A stretch of DNA of 64,000 nt, taken from positions 930,001 through 994,000 of the forward strand of contig NZ_AP025458.1 in NCBI RefSeq assembly GCF_024347295.1. The letters run 5' to 3'. Positions 1-8,907 of the stretch are shown here, in pieces (position 1 is the first letter of the stretch; every line of letters begins with the position of its first letter). Below the pieces are notes generated by a model. It saw only the letters and a program-made list of their open reading frames with translations. It did not search any database and had not been told where the DNA came from. A program made the position numbers and the translations under genes. The stretch comes from Vibrio artabrorum (lineage in GTDB: Bacteria > Pseudomonadota > Gammaproteobacteria > Enterobacterales > Vibrionaceae).

Positions 1-1770
1 GAAACGTTCAATAATCATGTTGAGCAGTTGTGGCTGCTTCTCGCTGAACCCTGAAAGCGTGAGCGTAACACCGCCCTGATGGGTATACATGTTGTAACCC
101 ATGCCGGCAATCTCAGCTTGATACGTATCTTTTTCAAGCGAGTCTAAGAACATCTCAACACAGACGCGTGTCTTAACGATGTTTCTTGGGCTTGATACCG
201 AATGTGGGCTGTCGATGGCAATATACACGACACCTTTGGGTACTCGAAACTGGTGGTCTTGCAGGTGCCACAATTTAAAGCCGTCGAGCTGTTCCAACAA
301 TTGTGGGTATTGAGTGTCATCTTCGAGCTCTTTTGGGTCTAACTCATAGCAAATAAACGGGTTTTTACTTGGCAGTTCAAACTTCCAGCCGGGGTTGATA
401 CTCGTAAAACATTGGGTTTGTTCTGGGCTAAAAGGCGTGACAGAGTAGGGGGTAAAGTACCATTTTGCTTTTCTATCATATTCGAAGCCTTGGGCAATGA
501 TGGTTGCACGCATATTGTCGACGGATAAGTAGGGAAGTAAAGAGCGTTGTAACTCTTCGTCAAAGTGCGACATCTTATAATCGCCATACACCACATCTTG
601 TTCTTGGTAGTGCTGCATGTTGATCACAAGATGACTGACGATATCAAGCGGCCTTGCTGGCTCTTGAAAGCGGAATGCGGATTCTAAAACAGCACGTTTT
701 TCTAAGTAGCGCCACTCTTCAATCCCTTGCTGTTCAATGAGCTTGATGTATTGGAAGACGGCTTGGATGATGCTGTCGGTTTTTGTTAAACCCTTCATCG
801 TCAATGAACAATTGACGGTGAAGTCACGGTAGTTACTGCTGCTTGCTCCGCCTCCCGCTGATAGGGAGGTAATCCAACCTTTCTCTTTGAGTTGCATCAT
901 TAAGCTGCCTTCACCTTCATAACCTAAAAGATGGGCAAAGAACGACAAGGGTTTAATGCCGTAGTGTGCATCCATATTCGGCATCGGGAAGGTTAAGATA
1001 AGTTTTCGTACTTCTTTTATCGGCTCAACACGGACTTGAATACCCGTGCTTAGCTCGCCAACAATCGGCACTTCAACCTTTTTGCCTTGTAAGTGGTGAT
1101 TGGGAATTGAGCTAAAACGTTTTTCCACCCAGCTTTGCATCTCATCTAATGACTGATTGCCAGACAGTGTCAGCGTCATCAAGTCAGCAGAGTACTGTTG
1201 CTGGTGGAAAGCTAAGATCTCTTGTCGAATCGTCTCACCGTTTCTGTCACCCAAGGTATCGATATTACCGACAGAAAATTTTGAGAATGGATGATTGTGG
1301 TTCACTAACTCTTTGGTCACCTGATACAAGCGGCGAGAATCGTCATTGAGTTTCATTTTATATTCGGAATCAACGGCTTGACGCTCTTTATCTAACGCTT
1401 CCTCATTGAACAAGGGAGCAGTAAAAAACTGGCTAAAGCGATCGAGTGCGCTTTTAAATGCATTTAATTCAACATCAAAAAAGAAGCAAGTATGTTCTGT
1501 TCCCGTCCAAGCATTGTTACTGCCACCATGTTGGCTGATAAAGCTTTGGAATTCCCCGATCTTTGGATACTTTTCTGTTCCCAAAAAGAGCATATGCTCT
1601 AAATAATGAGCTAAGCCCTCTCTATCTGAAGGGTCATCAAAGTGCCCGACATTCACTGCGAGTGCGGCAGCCGCTTTTTGAGCGTTCTGATCGTGAACTA
1701 GCAGTACTCGTAATCCGTTATTTAGTGTTAGGTAACGGTATTGATGTTCATCGTTGGGGCTTAAATGCAC
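1..1770 (-). CDS. M16 (insulinase/pitrilysin) family zinc metallopeptidase, 3' end outside window
   Basis: An open frame of 590 codons runs off the left edge; only the N-terminal part is present. The start is a GTG at 1770 (product begins VHLSPNDEHQYRYLT) behind a GGAG. Near residues 55-59 the inverted zinc motif HYLEH (HxxEH) is visible, followed by GGSNNAWTG, typical of pitrilysin/insulinase-like peptidases of about 900 residues with tandem M16 domains. The family degrades peptides in the periplasm or cytoplasm. No signal peptide is seen at this start. It is divergent from sixA across a 303 bp gap. The family is certain; substrate and exact cell location are not. Confidence 0.92.
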   Translation of the reverse strand, partial: MHLSPNDEHQYRYLTLNNGLRVLLVHDQNAQKAAAALAVNVGHFDDPSDREGLAHYLEHMLFLGTEKYPKIGEFQSFISQHGGSNNAWTGTEHTCFFFDVELNAFKSALDRFSQFFTAPLFNEEALDKERQAVDSEYKMKLNDDSRRLYQVTKELVNHNHPFSKFSVGNIDTLGDRNGETIRQEILAFHQQQYSADLMTLTLSGNQSLDEMQSWVEKRFSSIPNHHLQGKKVEVPIVGELSTGIQVRVEPIKEVRKLILTFPMPNMDAHYGIKPLSFFAHLLGYEGEGSLMMQLKEKGWITSLSAGGGASSSNYRDFTVNCSLTMKGLTKTDSIIQAVFQYIKLIEQQGIEEWRYLEKRAVLESAFRFQEPARPLDIVSHLVINMQHYQEQDVVYGDYKMSHFDEELQRSLLPYLSVDNMRATIIAQGFEYDRKAKWYFTPYSVTPFSPEQTQCFTSINPGWKFELPSKNPFICYELDPKELEDDTQYPQLLEQLDGFKLWHLQDHQFRVPKGVVYIAIDSPHSVSSPRNIVKTRVCVEMFLDSLEKDTYQAEIAGMGYNMYTHQGGVTLTLSGFSEKQPQLLNMIIERF

Positions 1771-2073
1771 AGGAGCATCTCCAGATAAGGTAGTTTTTAA
1801 ATTATGTACTCGATGATTCGGCGTGCAAACCTAGAAATCATATTTTGGGATATGAAAGGCTTTTTGGCGACTTCAACAGACTTTTATCGATTTTTATCAG
1901 TGATTTATTTTCTTTTACCAAGATTGTTAAGAAAGTCGAACTCTTTAGCAAGTGACTTGATATAATTATTTATATAGACTTTGCTTTCTCTGGATGGAGA
2001 GACCAACGCTAAGTAGCGTATCGCTGATATGGGATATATCGACTTTCGACATGTTACGAAGACAGGACTGAAC
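1771..2073. other. Intergenic region between divergent M16 peptidase and sixA
   Basis: This 303 bp AT-rich gap should hold both promoters. A TTGATATAAT-like stretch near 1957-1966 may be part of a promoter for sixA. I see no hairpin terminator, repeat or further gene. Confidence 0.4.
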
Positions 2074-2538
2074 ATGAAAATATTCATAATGCGCCACGGA
2101 GAAGCAGAACATTTTGCTAACTCTGACGCTGAACGAGCGTTAACAAAGCGCGGTAAAATCGCGTCTCTTGCTGTGGCTCAAGCAGCCGCTGAGCAAGGGT
2201 TTAATCAGTTCGATAAAGTGCTTGTCAGCCCATATTTAAGGGCACAAGAAACGTGGTTAGAGATCTCTCAGGTGTTTTCCGGAAAGAAAGTCGAAATCAG
2301 TGATGATATTACCCCTTATGGTATATCCAGTGATGTGTTCGATTTGACTCTAGCGCTGGCCGACGTAGAAAAGCTTGAGACCATTTTATTTGTTTCTCAT
2401 TTACCTCTTGTGGGCTATTTAACGGCAGAGTTTGTGACTGGTATGGCTCCACCTATGTTCCCAACTTCAGGGCTAGCTTGTATTGAATTCGACCTTGAGA
2501 AACAAACTGGTGAGTTACTTTTTAACATCAATCGATAG
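2074..2538 (+). CDS. sixA: Phosphohistidine phosphatase SixA
   Basis: A 154-residue protein of the histidine phosphatase (phosphoglycerate mutase-like) superfamily. The RHG motif is at residues 7-9 (MKIFIMRHGE) with His8 as the nucleophile, and a second catalytic His is at about 109 (FVSHLPLVG). SixA removes phosphate from the HPt domain of ArcB-type sensor kinases and, in E. coli, from the nitrogen PTS. The frame is open further upstream to 2029, but the ATG at 2074 starts at the conserved N-terminus and follows AGGA, so the longer start is rejected. The length matches the family. It is single and followed by a strong terminator. Confidence 0.93.
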   Translation: MKIFIMRHGEAEHFANSDAERALTKRGKIASLAVAQAAAEQGFNQFDKVLVSPYLRAQETWLEISQVFSGKKVEISDDITPYGISSDVFDLTLALADVEKLETILFVSHLPLVGYLTAEFVTGMAPPMFPTSGLACIEFDLEKQTGELLFNINR

Positions 2539-2578
2539 TTCAGGTTGATACGACTTTTAAAAGTGAAAGATCAGCGAG

Positions 2579-2620
2579 AAAAGGGCATCTCAATGGTTTG
2601 AGATGCCCTTTTTGTTTTTT
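2579..2620 (+). terminator. Rho-independent terminator of sixA
   Basis: A perfect 14 bp stem (2580-2593 with 2598-2611, 4 nt loop) is followed by TTTTTG and another T run. It also faces the 3' end of the convergent smrB. Confidence 0.9.
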
Positions 2621-2648
2621 GATATGAGGATGAATTCGTAAACCTGAA

Positions 2649-3179
2649 TTACTTATCAGGAACGGCAAGCAGTACCAACAGCGCACCATGACCACCGAAC
2701 TCTAACGGTGCTTGGTGAAAAGCCATAACATCAGGGTGCTGTGCTAACCACAACGGTACTTTTTGTTTAAGAATATGCTTACCAATACCGTGTTGTACAC
2801 AAGCACAGGCGACACTCTCTTTAACGCAGTGAGCGATCATGGCTCCCAGCTCGCGCTTTGCTTCTTGCTGTGTCATACCATGCATATCGAGATAGACGTC
2901 AGGCACGTAAACCCCACGGCGTAGTCGCTTGACTTCATATTTAGAGACATCATCACGCGAATAACGCGTTGGACCCTCTTCGCTAAGGTGCGGAATGAAC
3001 TCATCCGAGAAATAAAACTCGCTATCACTGGCTTGTCTTGTTGTTCGAGTCATTTCTTTTTGCTTTGCATCTCTTTTTGGCTGCTGGATTATGGTATCCT
3101 GTTGCAACTTTTTAACGCCCTTTACTGCCTCGCTGAACAGGGCGAAATCGTCATCAAAGTTGGTGTCTTTTTTGCTCAT
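2649..3179 (-). CDS. smrB: Smr-domain endonuclease SmrB (ribosome rescue)
   Basis: A 176-residue protein with a C-terminal Smr domain: LDMHGMTQQEAKREL (the DxH motif) followed by the HGIGKHILK motif. E. coli SmrB is recruited to collided ribosomes and cuts the mRNA between them so that tmRNA can rescue the stalled ribosomes. The start MSKKDTNFDDDF at 3179 is chosen over an ATG 20 codons upstream because it matches the family N-terminus and leaves the 62 bp divergent promoter gap to prmB free. The smrB/prmB divergent pair is conserved in enteric bacteria and vibrios. Confidence 0.93.
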   Translation of the reverse strand: MSKKDTNFDDDFALFSEAVKGVKKLQQDTIIQQPKRDAKQKEMTRTTRQASDSEFYFSDEFIPHLSEEGPTRYSRDDVSKYEVKRLRRGVYVPDVYLDMHGMTQQEAKRELGAMIAHCVKESVACACVQHGIGKHILKQKVPLWLAQHPDVMAFHQAPLEFGGHGALLVLLAVPDK

Positions 3180-3241
3180 CAGGTTATGAATTCTAATTAG
3201 AAACGTAATTAGCAGTATTGTAGCGCTTTTCGGAGACAATT

Positions 3242-4174
3242 TTGGATAAGATTTTTGTAGAAGAAGCGGTATCAGAACTACACACGCTTCAAGATGTGAT
3301 TCGTTGGACCGTTAGCCGCTTTAACGCAGCGGGCTTATTTTATGGTCACGGTACGGATAACGCGTGGGATGAGGCGGTACAACTTATTTTGCCTACTCTT
3401 TATCTACCGATTGATGTTCCAGCGCATGTGATGAACTCTCGTTTAACGAGTAGTGAACGTTTACGCATCGTTGAGCGCGTGATTAAGCGTATCAATGATC
3501 GCACTCCAACCGCTTATCTAACCAATAAAGCTTGGTTCTGTGGTCTTGAGTTTTTTGTTGATGAACGCGTGCTTGTGCCTCGTTCGCCAATTGGTGAGTT
3601 GATCGAAGCTCAGTTTCAACCATGGTTAACTGAAGAGCCAATCCGCATCATGGATATGTGTACGGGCAGTGGTTGTATTGCTATTGCTTGTGCTCACGCA
3701 TTTCCTGACGCTGAAGTCGATGCGATTGATATTTCTACTGATGCATTGCAAGTGGCTGAGCAGAACATCCAAGATCACGGTATGGATCAACAAGTGTTTC
3801 CAATCCGTTCCGATCTTTTCCGCGATTTGCCAAAAGAAAAATATAACCTGATCGTATCAAATCCACCTTACGTGGACGAAGAAGATATGAACAGCTTGCC
3901 TGATGAGTTTACTCATGAGCCGGAGCTTGGCCTAGCAGCAGGGACTGACGGACTTAAATTGGTTCGCCGTATCTTGGCTGACGCACCAGATTACCTAACA
4001 GAGAATGGTATTCTGATCTGTGAAGTGGGCAACTCAATGGTTCACATGATGGAGCAGTATCCAGAGCTTCCATTTACTTGGATCGAATTCTCAAACGGTG
4101 GTCACGGTGTCTTCATGATCACTCGCGAGCAGCTCGTCGCTCATGCAGACGAGTTCTCTATCTACAAAGGCTAG
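3242..4174 (+). CDS. prmB: Ribosomal protein L3 N5-glutamine methyltransferase PrmB
   Basis: A 310-residue SAM-dependent methyltransferase that modifies a glutamine of ribosomal protein L3 during 50S assembly. The SAM-binding motif DMCTGSG is at about 138-144 and the catalytic NPPY at 207-210, which binds the glutamine amide. The start is a TTG at 3242 ([14 protein letters not shown]), where family members begin; no in-frame ATG fits. In many gammaproteobacteria aroC follows prmB, but here a terminator and a LysE-type exporter follow instead. Confidence 0.95.
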   Translation: MDKIFVEEAVSELHTLQDVIRWTVSRFNAAGLFYGHGTDNAWDEAVQLILPTLYLPIDVPAHVMNSRLTSSERLRIVERVIKRINDRTPTAYLTNKAWFCGLEFFVDERVLVPRSPIGELIEAQFQPWLTEEPIRIMDMCTGSGCIAIACAHAFPDAEVDAIDISTDALQVAEQNIQDHGMDQQVFPIRSDLFRDLPKEKYNLIVSNPPYVDEEDMNSLPDEFTHEPELGLAAGTDGLKLVRRILADAPDYLTENGILICEVGNSMVHMMEQYPELPFTWIEFSNGGHGVFMITREQLVAHADEFSIYKG

Positions 4175-4261
4175 GTTGCTGCTCGTTTTTAGCTTAAAGA
4201 TAAAGCTTGAAACTTCAGGTTAGAACTTTGTAAGGCGTTCTATTTTAGTCGTTTAAATTTA

Positions 4262-4292
4262 AACGCTGTGCAGCGATGCATGGCGTTTTTTA
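4262..4292 (+). terminator. Probable terminator after prmB
   Basis: AACGC at 4262-4266 pairs with GCGTT at 4283-4287, with an inner GCA/TGC pairing, followed by TTTTATT. The stem is short, but the T tract is good. Confidence 0.6.
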
Positions 4293-4422
4293 TTGCCGAA
4301 ATTTAGCAGGGAAGGTATCTACAAAAGCAGAACTCGCTCAATATTCAGTTGCTTAATATAAATAGCTATTGCATATTAATGCTCAATGTTTAGCCTGTTT
4401 AGTGAGTTAAGGAGAATTCGCG

Positions 4423-5064
4423 ATGAGCTTTGATACATGGATTTATTATTTGTTGGCAGTGTTGATTTTAACCGCCTCACCGGGGCCAAGCTCTTTGTTG
4501 TGTATGACTAAGGGGGTGCAATCGGGCTTCACGCTATCGATATTCACGGCCTTGGGGAGCTTAACAGCCATTACCGGGATCCTAACCTTATCATTTACCG
4601 GTTTAGGGGTAATCATTGCCTCGTCGGAAGTGGTATTTAACGTAATTAAATGGACCGGTGCAGCTTATCTTATTTATCTCGGTTGGAAGTCGCTACGCTC
4701 TAGCCAACAAGATTACGAGCAGCAACCTAATCAAACCAGCGTTTCTCAATCCGTTAAAGAAAGCGCTGCGCAGCATTATTTAAGTGGTTTTATTGTTGGT
4801 GCAAGTAATCCCAAAGCTATCCTGTTTTTTACCGCACTTTTCCCTCAGTTTATCGATCCATCGATCGCACTATTCCCTCAGTTTATCGTGTTTGCTTTGA
4901 CCTTCGCTGTGATGGAATTGTCTTGGTTGTTGGTGTATGCCTATTTAGGGGCCAAATCGTCAAATTGGTTATTCGCTAAAGGTCGAGCTAAGGTTTTTAA
5001 TCGCGTTACTGGAGGCGTGTTTATTGGGGCCGGAGCATTGCTTTCGACGACAAGTCGAGCATAG
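4423..5064 (+). CDS. LysE/RhtB family amino acid exporter
   Basis: A 213-residue inner membrane protein with about six hydrophobic segments. The family signature near the N-terminus is TASPGPSSLLCMTKGVQSG, and SGFIVGASNPKAILFFTALFPQF follows in the second half as two short conserved blocks. RhtB-type proteins export homoserine, threonine or related amino acids with the proton gradient. Start ATG 4423 follows AAGGAG. It stands alone between terminators; the substrate cannot be read from sequence. Confidence 0.88.
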   Translation: MSFDTWIYYLLAVLILTASPGPSSLLCMTKGVQSGFTLSIFTALGSLTAITGILTLSFTGLGVIIASSEVVFNVIKWTGAAYLIYLGWKSLRSSQQDYEQQPNQTSVSQSVKESAAQHYLSGFIVGASNPKAILFFTALFPQFIDPSIALFPQFIVFALTFAVMELSWLLVYAYLGAKSSNWLFAKGRAKVFNRVTGGVFIGAGALLSTTSRA

Positions 5065-5203
5065 CGTGTTGATTTATCAAATGACTAAAGAGTGACCGAA
5101 GTTTCTTGGTACTGTCATAAAAGGTTAACACTAATATGCTTGCTGATATCGGCATAAAGTCGATATATTGGTGTTACACCATCACGTTCTCGAGGAGAGA
5201 TAT

Positions 5204-5305
5204 ATGCAGCATCAAGAAATGATTCAACACAGTCACTTTGGCGTTATCAGTCGCATTTGGATTTTCTCTACCCTTTCTCTTGTGGGTATTCTTACTCTAA
5301 TGTAG
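5204..5305 (+). CDS. Possible 33-residue single-span membrane protein
   Basis: An ATG at 5204 behind a strong GAGGAGA gives a 33-codon frame: a polar N-terminus (MQHQEMIQHSHFG) followed by one hydrophobic helix (about residues 14-32) and a stop at 5303. The strong ribosome binding site and clean hydrophobic segment argue for a real small protein in the 540 bp gap between lysE and selO. I do not recognise it. The rest of the gap (5306-5604) is T-rich and holds only an unsupported upstream extension of selO. Confidence 0.5.
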   Translation: MQHQEMIQHSHFGVISRIWIFSTLSLVGILTLM

Positions 5306-5604
5306 TCAGCTTCATGGCTCTATATTTTCAGTTTTTATTATGAACTCACTTGTTAAAAAGTCTTCAAAGTCAGAACTCTTTCTCTTATAAATGTGGCTTT
5401 TCTCATCAGGTTAGCCACTTAACTTTTCCTAAGTCATTTTCTTCTAGTCGTCACTCCCTTCAGTCTGCTTCTTCTCTTAAGTCACTACTTTCTTGCAGTG
5501 GATTAGTTTGTCACCTTCTCGCGATAAAGAGCGCCATCACACTTCTGAAGTTGTTATCAAATTGTGATAATCTTAAATTATCTTTCATCTACAGTGTGCC
5601 TCTC

Positions 5605-7062
5605 ATGTCTGTTTGGGATTCTATTTCATTTAACAATCGATTTACGGCATTACCTCGACGGTTCTATACCCCAGTTCAACCGACACCGCTATGCAATGTC
5701 CAATGGCTTGCTTGGAATCACGCTCTGGCGAGTGAACTCGGTTTTCCGTTGTTTGAGGCTGTCTCTGAGGAGCTATTGGAGACGTTGTCTGGCAATGTTG
5801 AATCTGAGCCATTTTCTCCGCTAGCCATGAAATACGCAGGCCATCAGTTTGGCTCTTATAATCCCGATTTAGGTGATGGAAGAGGGCTGCTATTAGCACA
5901 AGTTGTTGCTAAAAGTGGTGAAACGTTCGACTTACACCTCAAAGGTGCAGGTAAAACACCCTATTCGCGTATGGGCGATGGCCGTGCGGTTATTCGTTCA
6001 ACGGTGCGTGAGTATCTGTGTAGCGAAGCGATGGCGGGGCTACATATCCCAACCACTCGCGCATTAGCTATGATGACCAGTGACACGCCGGTTTACCGTG
6101 AGAAGCAAGAGAGAGGCGCATTACTGGTGCGTGTTTCCGAATCACACATCCGCTTTGGCCACTTTGAGCACCTGTTTTATACCAATCAGTTGGCTGAGCA
6201 TAAGTTGCTTGCTGATAAAGTGATTGAATGGCATTTCCCGGAGTGTATTGATCAAGAAAAACCCTACGCTGCAATGTTTAATGAGATTGTTGATCGTACT
6301 GCGGAAATGATCGCGTTGTGGCAAGCAAATGGCTTTGCTCACGGGGTGATGAACACTGATAATATGTCGATCATCGGACAAACCTTCGATTATGGCCCGT
6401 TCGCCTTCCTTGATGAATATGTCCCTCGTTTGATCTGTAATCACTCAGATTACCAAGGCCGCTATGCCTTTAATCAGCAACCAAGAATCGGGCTTTGGAA
6501 TCTGTCGGCATTGGCTCACTCACTTTCTCCACTGATCGATAAGGCCGATTTAGAGGCCGCTTTAGAGCAGTATGAGCCGCAAATGAATGGTTATTTCAGC
6601 CAGATGATGCGTCGTAAGTTGGGCTTGCTTTCGAAACAGCACGGTGACAGTCGCTTGTTTGCATCTATGTTCGAGCTGATGTCGCAAAACAAAGTCGATT
6701 ACCCGAGGTTCTTTAGAACGTTGTCGAACCTAGATACTTTACCGCCACAAGATGCGATTGATTTGGTTATTGATCGAGAGGCCGCAAAGCGATGGTTGGA
6801 TCATTACTTGCAGCGTTGTGAGTTGGAAGAACGTTCAGTGACAGAACGCTGTGAAAAGATGAGGCAGGTAAATCCGAAATATATCCTCAGAAACTACTTA
6901 GCTCAACTTGCGATAGATAAAGCGGAGCGCGGTGATAGCAGTGACATTGAGGCATTAATGGTGGTGCTGGCAGACCCTTATGCCGAACACCCTGACTATG
7001 AACACCTCGCCGCGTTACCACCTGAGTGGGGCAAAGCGATGGAAATTAGCTGTTCATCTTAA
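5605..7062 (+). CDS. selO: Protein adenylyltransferase SelO (YdiU)
   Basis: A 485-residue pseudokinase-fold enzyme that transfers AMP from ATP to Ser, Thr or Tyr of target proteins, linked to redox stress in E. coli. Visible motifs: KYAGHQFG (76-83), [11 protein letters not shown] with Lys113 and Lys117, the [10 protein letters not shown] loop (246-255: catalytic Asp252, metal ligand Asn253) and FDYG with metal ligand Asp262. It ends in CSS; the Cys at -3 is where eukaryotic SelO carries selenocysteine. The frame is open for 85 more codons upstream, but that stretch is low-complexity and not SelO-like; ATG 5605 ([13 protein letters not shown]) is the family start. Confidence 0.95.
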   Translation: MSVWDSISFNNRFTALPRRFYTPVQPTPLCNVQWLAWNHALASELGFPLFEAVSEELLETLSGNVESEPFSPLAMKYAGHQFGSYNPDLGDGRGLLLAQVVAKSGETFDLHLKGAGKTPYSRMGDGRAVIRSTVREYLCSEAMAGLHIPTTRALAMMTSDTPVYREKQERGALLVRVSESHIRFGHFEHLFYTNQLAEHKLLADKVIEWHFPECIDQEKPYAAMFNEIVDRTAEMIALWQANGFAHGVMNTDNMSIIGQTFDYGPFAFLDEYVPRLICNHSDYQGRYAFNQQPRIGLWNLSALAHSLSPLIDKADLEAALEQYEPQMNGYFSQMMRRKLGLLSKQHGDSRLFASMFELMSQNKVDYPRFFRTLSNLDTLPPQDAIDLVIDREAAKRWLDHYLQRCELEERSVTERCEKMRQVNPKYILRNYLAQLAIDKAERGDSSDIEALMVVLADPYAEHPDYEHLAALPPEWGKAMEISCSS

Positions 7063-7150
7063 CTTTTTGCTTGTCACCATTTTTTATTACGGACGAAAAG
7101 GGATCAATAAACGAGATAAATGCGTTAACAGCAAGAATATCGCGATTTAG

Positions 7151-7180
7151 TCTCCGTTAGCTCTATAAAGCTGACGGAGA
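7151..7180 (+). promoter_or_regulatory. Hairpin in the leader of the HflX-type GTPase gene
   Basis: TCTCCGTTAGC (7151-7161) pairs with GCTGACGGAGA (7170-7180) with one G-T wobble and an 8 nt loop. No T run follows, so it is not a standard terminator; it lies 68 bp before the next start codon. Confidence 0.5.
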
Positions 7181-7248
7181 ACAGCGTAGGATCGAACGAC
7201 TTTAGATCAAAAACTAGCTTGCACTTCGGTGCATAAACAGAAGAATAC

Positions 7249-8616
7249 ATGAAACTAACAGCAAAACCCTCCGCGAGTAACGCTTTACTTATTTCTATTA
7301 CGACACCGGATTTCAAAGGTGACGAAGCAAAAGAGTCTCTTGCCGAACTTGCTCGCTTAGTGTCAACCTTAGGGTTTAAAGTCGTCGGCACGCAAGCGCA
7401 ACATCACAGTTCATCGCAAAGACAAAATGTGTTGGGGGCCGGTAAGCTTGCTGAAATCGCACACCTGACAGGATACAAAGGCTCAATTGAAGAGGCAGAA
7501 GATGAAGACTTCCTTGATGAGTCAGGTCTGTTTGATTCTGAACTCGATGAGTTAGATTTTGACGATCTTCCAACGGGTGATTTTCAATACGGTACTGCTG
7601 ATGTTGTGGTCTTTGACTGTGATTTGAGCCCGTCTCAACTTCGTAATGTTGAGGCTCACTTAGGTGTCGAAGTGTTTGACCGCACAGGAATCATCATTGA
7701 GATTTTTAGCCGCCACGCTCGTACTCGTACCGCACGCCTGCAAGTGGAAATTGCTCGTCTAAATTACCTAGTCCCTCGACTGCGTGAAGTGGGTGAGGGC
7801 GACAAAGAGCGCCAAATGGGTCAGGGCGCGGGTGAAACTTCATTAGAGCTAGACCGTCGTAAAGTTCGTGACCAAATTGCTGCACTTAAACGTGAGTTAG
7901 TGAGCGTACAAGATGAAATGAAGAACCGACGCACTAAGCGTGCGGAGCTTTTCACTGTCGCTTTAGTGGGTTACACCAATGCCGGTAAATCTTCGATGAT
8001 GCGCGCAATGACGGCAACCGAAGTGGTGGGTGAAGATAAACTGTTCGCAACGCTCGACACCACGGTTCGTGCGCTTCAGCCAATCACTCAACCGCGTATC
8101 TTGGTTTCAGACACGGTGGGGTTCATCAAGAAACTGCCTCATGATCTTGTTGCTTCATTCCACTCAACGTTAGCTGAAGCGCATGATGCTTCACTGCTTC
8201 TGTATGTGGTTGATGCTTCTGACGTTTCTTTTCGTGCTCAGCTTGATGTCGTACACGACGTGTTGGCACAAGTGGGCGTTGAAGGCAGTGAAAAGCTATT
8301 AGTACTGAATAAGTGCGATAGATTAAGTGAAGAGCAACAGCGAGCACTGATTGAAGAGTTCCCGGAGGCGATGTTAACGTCGACTCGTGATCCGTTAGAT
8401 ATCGCCAAACTGCACAAGTATATCGTTGGTATTGCAGAAGAAGGGATGATCGAAGAAGAGATCACGATTCCTTATTCGGGACAAAGTATCATCGGTGAGA
8501 TTCGCTCCAACATGAGTGTGATTAAAGAAGAGTACGACTACGAACACATCAAACTTACCGTTCGTTCAAGTGCCATAGATTTAGCACGACTGAAAAAGCG
8601 TATGCAGAACACTTAA
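7249..8616 (+). CDS. HflX-family ribosome-associated GTPase with acidic insert
   Basis: A 455-residue GTPase. The HflX N-terminal domain contains VLGAGKLAEI (61-70) and a helical region rich in Arg (RHARTRTARLQVEIARLNYL). The G domain has P-loop GYTNAGKS (241-248), DTVGF (288-292) and NKCD for guanine binding. HflX splits stalled or hibernating ribosomes. Residues about 79-108 are an unusually acidic insertion (EEAEDEDFLDES and DSELDELDFDD) between the GAGK block and the second conserved block. Vibrios usually have another hflX beside hfq, so this is probably a paralogue. It is followed by a hairpin. Confidence 0.9.
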   Translation: MKLTAKPSASNALLISITTPDFKGDEAKESLAELARLVSTLGFKVVGTQAQHHSSSQRQNVLGAGKLAEIAHLTGYKGSIEEAEDEDFLDESGLFDSELDELDFDDLPTGDFQYGTADVVVFDCDLSPSQLRNVEAHLGVEVFDRTGIIIEIFSRHARTRTARLQVEIARLNYLVPRLREVGEGDKERQMGQGAGETSLELDRRKVRDQIAALKRELVSVQDEMKNRRTKRAELFTVALVGYTNAGKSSMMRAMTATEVVGEDKLFATLDTTVRALQPITQPRILVSDTVGFIKKLPHDLVASFHSTLAEAHDASLLLYVVDASDVSFRAQLDVVHDVLAQVGVEGSEKLLVLNKCDRLSEEQQRALIEEFPEAMLTSTRDPLDIAKLHKYIVGIAEEGMIEEEITIPYSGQSIIGEIRSNMSVIKEEYDYEHIKLTVRSSAIDLARLKKRMQNT

Positions 8617-8638
8617 TCCTCAATCAAGTTGACATACC

Positions 8639-8667
8639 AACGGCCCTTCATTTGGGCCGTTATTGTA
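8639..8667 (+). terminator. Terminator after HflX-family gene
   Basis: AACGGCCC (8639-8646) pairs with GGGCCGTT (8654-8661), followed by the weak T tract ATTGT. Confidence 0.65.
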
Positions 8668-8792
8668 CCTAGCCCTCATTCACCATTGATGCAGTGTTGG
8701 TCAAATCCTACCCATTTACAAATCTTTAATGTGTCATTTCCCACCCATAAATTTTATTCGCAAGTTGACGACCAAAGCCGGTAGATCTTATG

Positions 8793-8813
8793 AAGCCTTG
8801 TGGTTAAAGGCTT
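8793..8813. promoter_or_regulatory. Perfect inverted repeat upstream of dctP, candidate DctD site
   Basis: AAGCCTT, 7 nt spacer, AAGGCTT. It lies about 20 bp upstream of the sigma-54 promoter. Two-fold symmetry is what a dimeric NtrC-type activator would bind. The distance is short for a classical enhancer, so the assignment is inference. Confidence 0.45.
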
Positions 8814-8833
8814 GTTAATGTTTTGTGTTAATG

Positions 8834-8849
8834 TGGCGCGTTAATTGCC
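8834..8849 (+). promoter_or_regulatory. Sigma-54 promoter of dctPQM
   Basis: TGGCGCG-N4-TTGCC fits the sigma-54 consensus (TGGCACG-N4-TTGC) with the GG and GC elements intact and correctly spaced. Transcription would begin near 8860. It fits control by the sigma-54-dependent regulator DctD, encoded downstream on the other strand. Confidence 0.8.
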
Positions 8850-8907
8850 TTAGTGAAAGCACGCAGTTCCCATTGAAGGGCTGCTTTGTTTACTAAGGAG
8901 AATAATA

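Noticed and set aside
5350..5604. 85-codon N-terminal extension of selO
   Set aside because: Ser/Leu-rich low-complexity sequence not found in SelO; ATG 5605 gives the family start.
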